Of a DNA stretch of 15,060 nucleotides, positions 13,257 through 15,060 are shown one piece after another. How positions within the stretch are numbered: the stretch's first letter is position 1; each line of letters opens with the position of its first letter. The notes beneath the pieces are model-generated. The model did not search any database. It was not told the DNA's origin and saw nothing but the letters and a program-made list of their open reading frames with translations. The DNA comes from Methylophilaceae bacterium (GTDB lineage: Bacteria > Pseudomonadota > Gammaproteobacteria > Burkholderiales > Methylophilaceae): NCBI GenBank assembly GCA_025362115.1, contig JANYIK010000032.1:1-15060 (forward strand), in the 5' to 3' direction. The position numbers and the translations under genes were made by a program.

Positions 13257-14236
13257 TGCAAAAACTGGCTGATTACTTATTGCATCGTCGTGACAGCCTT
13301 TTGCTAACGCTAGCCTTGCTGGTGCTGGTGCTCGCATTGGTTAGGCCTACCCTCAATCTCAAACACAATATCTATAGCTATCTGCTGATACTCGACATCA
13401 GCCAAAGCATGAACACGCAAGACATGAAACTGGGCGGCAAGCCGGTGAGTCGCATCGCCTATTCACAAAAAGTGCTGAGTGACTTGGTGACCTCCATGCC
13501 TTGCGGTACCAAAGTGAGTATCGCGCCATTTGCCGGGGTGAGCATCGCGCCACTGTATACACCGATTGAGGTGTGCGCCAATTACGCCGCCATCCAGGAC
13601 ACTATCAAACACCTGGAATGGCGCATGGCATGGTCGGGTAATAGCCGCATTCGCGAATCCATGTTTTCCATCGCGCGCTCAGTACGCGCCATGCCAGAAC
13701 CGGTACAAGTGGTATTCTTTACCGATGGCGAAGAAGCACCGAAACTACACGTATTCAACACCAAGAAGCTGGAAGGCTTTCAGGGCGGCAATGACTGGTT
13801 GCTGGTGGGCATAGGCGACCTCAAAGGCGCGGCTATTCCTAAATACTCTGAGAAAAATCAGTTGATTGGCTATTGGTCGAACGAAAGTTTTGCCTTGCAA
13901 CCGGGTGTCGCGCAGATTTCAGAACAAAACTTTGGCACGCGTAATGAGAGTGTGGCGGGTGGTGTAGACGACCGCTTTGTTTCCAAATTGGCTGAGGAGT
14001 ATTTGCAGTCTGTGGCAAAAGAGGTCAGTGCAATTTATGTGCGTGGGGATAGCCTGCGAGCAGTGCAAACCGCCATGCAACAACAAAAACCGGCACGTCG
14101 CGACGTGGCACCGTTTCAACTGCATTGGATATTGGCATTGCTGGCAGGGTTGATATTACTAGGAGCTTATGTGCCTAAACACCCATTTGCGGCGCTGAAA
14201 AAGTCGCGTATGGCAGCACGCCTCAAATTTAGATAA
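13256..14236 (+). CDS. mxaL: MxaL, membrane-anchored VWA protein
   Basis: From the ATG at 13256 this is 326 residues; a TTG one codon upstream is a less likely start. An N-terminal membrane segment (about 14-30, LLLTLALLVLVLALV) precedes a VWA domain with MIDAS motif DISQS at 47-51, and VVFFTDGEEAP gives the second acidic site. A C-terminal membrane segment (LHWILALLAGLILLGAYV) ends the protein. This fits MxaL, the second VWA protein of the mxa set, probably periplasmic and membrane-bound. The start overlaps the stop of a 22-codon mini-ORF that links it to mxaK. mxaD, which often follows mxaL, is missing; the next gene is convergent and only 6 bp away. Confidence 0.85.
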   Translation: MQKLADYLLHRRDSLLLTLALLVLVLALVRPTLNLKHNIYSYLLILDISQSMNTQDMKLGGKPVSRIAYSQKVLSDLVTSMPCGTKVSIAPFAGVSIAPLYTPIEVCANYAAIQDTIKHLEWRMAWSGNSRIRESMFSIARSVRAMPEPVQVVFFTDGEEAPKLHVFNTKKLEGFQGGNDWLLVGIGDLKGAAIPKYSEKNQLIGYWSNESFALQPGVAQISEQNFGTRNESVAGGVDDRFVSKLAEEYLQSVAKEVSAIYVRGDSLRAVQTAMQQQKPARRDVAPFQLHWILALLAGLILLGAYVPKHPFAALKKSRMAARLKFR

Positions 14237-14242
14237 TCAGAT

Positions 14243-15060
14243 TCACTCAGTCTGGGCTTCGGCAACACGAGGTAGTTGATGAAAAACTACCACGTTACCT
14301 CCCAAGCCTTTGGCTTGATACATCGCCGCATCCGCCATCACAATCAACTCATCAGCATCGTGTGCGTCTTCAGGATACAAGCTGACGCCCACACTCACCC
14401 CTAGGTCACATTCGGTACCCTCTATCACTATCGGCGTGGATAGCAAACTGATGATTTTTTTGGCCACCAGCGCCGGTGCTTTGGCATCATGCACATCGGT
14501 AATCAGCACAGTGAACTCGTCACCCCCCATGCGCGCGGCGGTATCTATTTCACGCACACACTGACGAAGACGTTTGGCCACCTCTTGCAGCACCATATCC
14601 CCCACCGCGTGGCCTTGTTCATCATTGATAATTTTGAATTTGTCTAAGTCCATAAACAACAACGCAAACTTTCTCTTGTCACGCTTGGCACCCGCTAAAG
14701 TTTGCTGCAATCTGTCGGTGAACAAAGTACGGTTTGGCAAAGCAGTCAGACCGTCGTAGTGCGCCAGATATTGCAGTTTTTCCTCACTGCGTCTTCGCTC
14801 CAACACTACGCCCGCCAGACACGCTGCTGATGATAAGCAAGCATTTTCATCCTCAGTCATGTCATGGGGTTGCGGGTGATATACCGCAAAAGTCCCCATC
14901 GCTTTACCCTCAAGACTCTGTATGGGGAAAGACGTGCAAGCGGCCAAACCATGCGCCAGCGCAATATCCATAATATCTTTGTAATTTATCCACAACGGGT
15001 CACTCTTGATGTCTGCTGAGGTAACGGGTTGGTTGGTAGACACCGCAGTGCCACAAGAAC
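14243..15060 (-). CDS. GAF-GGDEF diguanylate cyclase (partial, N-terminus beyond right edge)
   Basis: The frame is open to the right edge (SCGTAVSTNQPV is read before any good start), so the N-terminus is missing. The visible part begins in a GAF domain (SCGTA, DPLWINYKDIMDIALAHGLAACTSFPI, GTFAVYHPQPHDM). After a short helical linker (ERRRSEEKLQYLAHYDGLTALPNR) comes a GGDEF domain with an intact active-site GGDEF at 14513-14527. An RxxD inhibitory site (REID) lies five residues before it. The protein should make cyclic di-GMP and be subject to product inhibition; the GAF domain would sense an unknown signal. There is no EAL domain after the GGDEF, since the protein ends soon afterwards. It converges on mxaL with a 6-bp gap, leaving no room for a terminator. 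Confidence 0.92.
   Translation of the reverse strand, partial: SCGTAVSTNQPVTSADIKSDPLWINYKDIMDIALAHGLAACTSFPIQSLEGKAMGTFAVYHPQPHDMTEDENACLSSAACLAGVVLERRRSEEKLQYLAHYDGLTALPNRTLFTDRLQQTLAGAKRDKRKFALLFMDLDKFKIINDEQGHAVGDMVLQEVAKRLRQCVREIDTAARMGGDEFTVLITDVHDAKAPALVAKKIISLLSTPIVIEGTECDLGVSVGVSLYPEDAHDADELIVMADAAMYQAKGLGGNVVVFHQLPRVAEAQTE

Noticed and set aside
14237..14242. A bidirectional terminator between mxaL and the diguanylate cyclase gene
   Set aside because: The gap is 6 bp and no stem-loop with a T-run is visible around it.

Overview
The window looks like part of a proteobacterial chromosome, most likely from a methylotrophic betaproteobacterium (Methylophilaceae or another Nitrosomonadales). 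This rests on an alaA-hom-thrC order next to an Mth938-like gene, and on a complete mxaRSACKL set of methanol dehydrogenase accessory genes. The taxonomic placement is inferred from gene content and protein similarity read by eye; no search was run. A methylotrophic gammaproteobacterium is not excluded.

Left half (1-7236), all on the minus strand. ovoA (5-histidylcysteine sulfoxide synthase, ovothiol biosynthesis) runs off the left edge. A tRNA-Leu(UAA) gene follows, then a biosynthetic run transcribed right to left: alaA (alanine/pyruvate aminotransferase), hom (homoserine dehydrogenase), thrC (threonine synthase) and thyA (thymidylate synthase). The hom/thrC and thrC/thyA junctions are each filled almost exactly by a cassette of about 350-360 bp. 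Each cassette holds one small GIY-YIG nuclease gene between two inverted 28-bp ends, and each end is itself a hairpin. One nuclease gene is intact; the other has a TGA at a Trp codon. In both cassettes the end nearest the downstream gene carries an in-frame ATG for that gene.

Middle (7237-8650). A spacer with a degenerate hairpin repeat is followed, on the plus strand, by an Mth938-domain protein and a higBA-type toxin-antitoxin pair with a palindromic operator-like site.

Right half (8651-14236), plus strand. mxaR (MoxR-type AAA+ ATPase), mxaS (DUF58), mxaA, mxaC (VWA), mxaK and mxaL (VWA) form a tightly coupled operon with ATGA overlaps, interrupted only by a double-hairpin repeat between mxaR and mxaS. 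In methylotrophs these genes support assembly or calcium loading of periplasmic PQQ methanol dehydrogenase. The structural genes mxaF, J, G and I, and mxaD, are absent from the window: higBA lies upstream and a convergent GAF-GGDEF diguanylate cyclase gene lies directly downstream and runs off the right edge. A 22-codon mini-ORF bridges mxaK and mxaL.

Four different families of palindromic repeats sit in the gene junctions. The GIY-YIG cassettes are the most striking, because the stems of the two cassettes differ by base-pair-preserving changes while each cassette's own two ends match each other.
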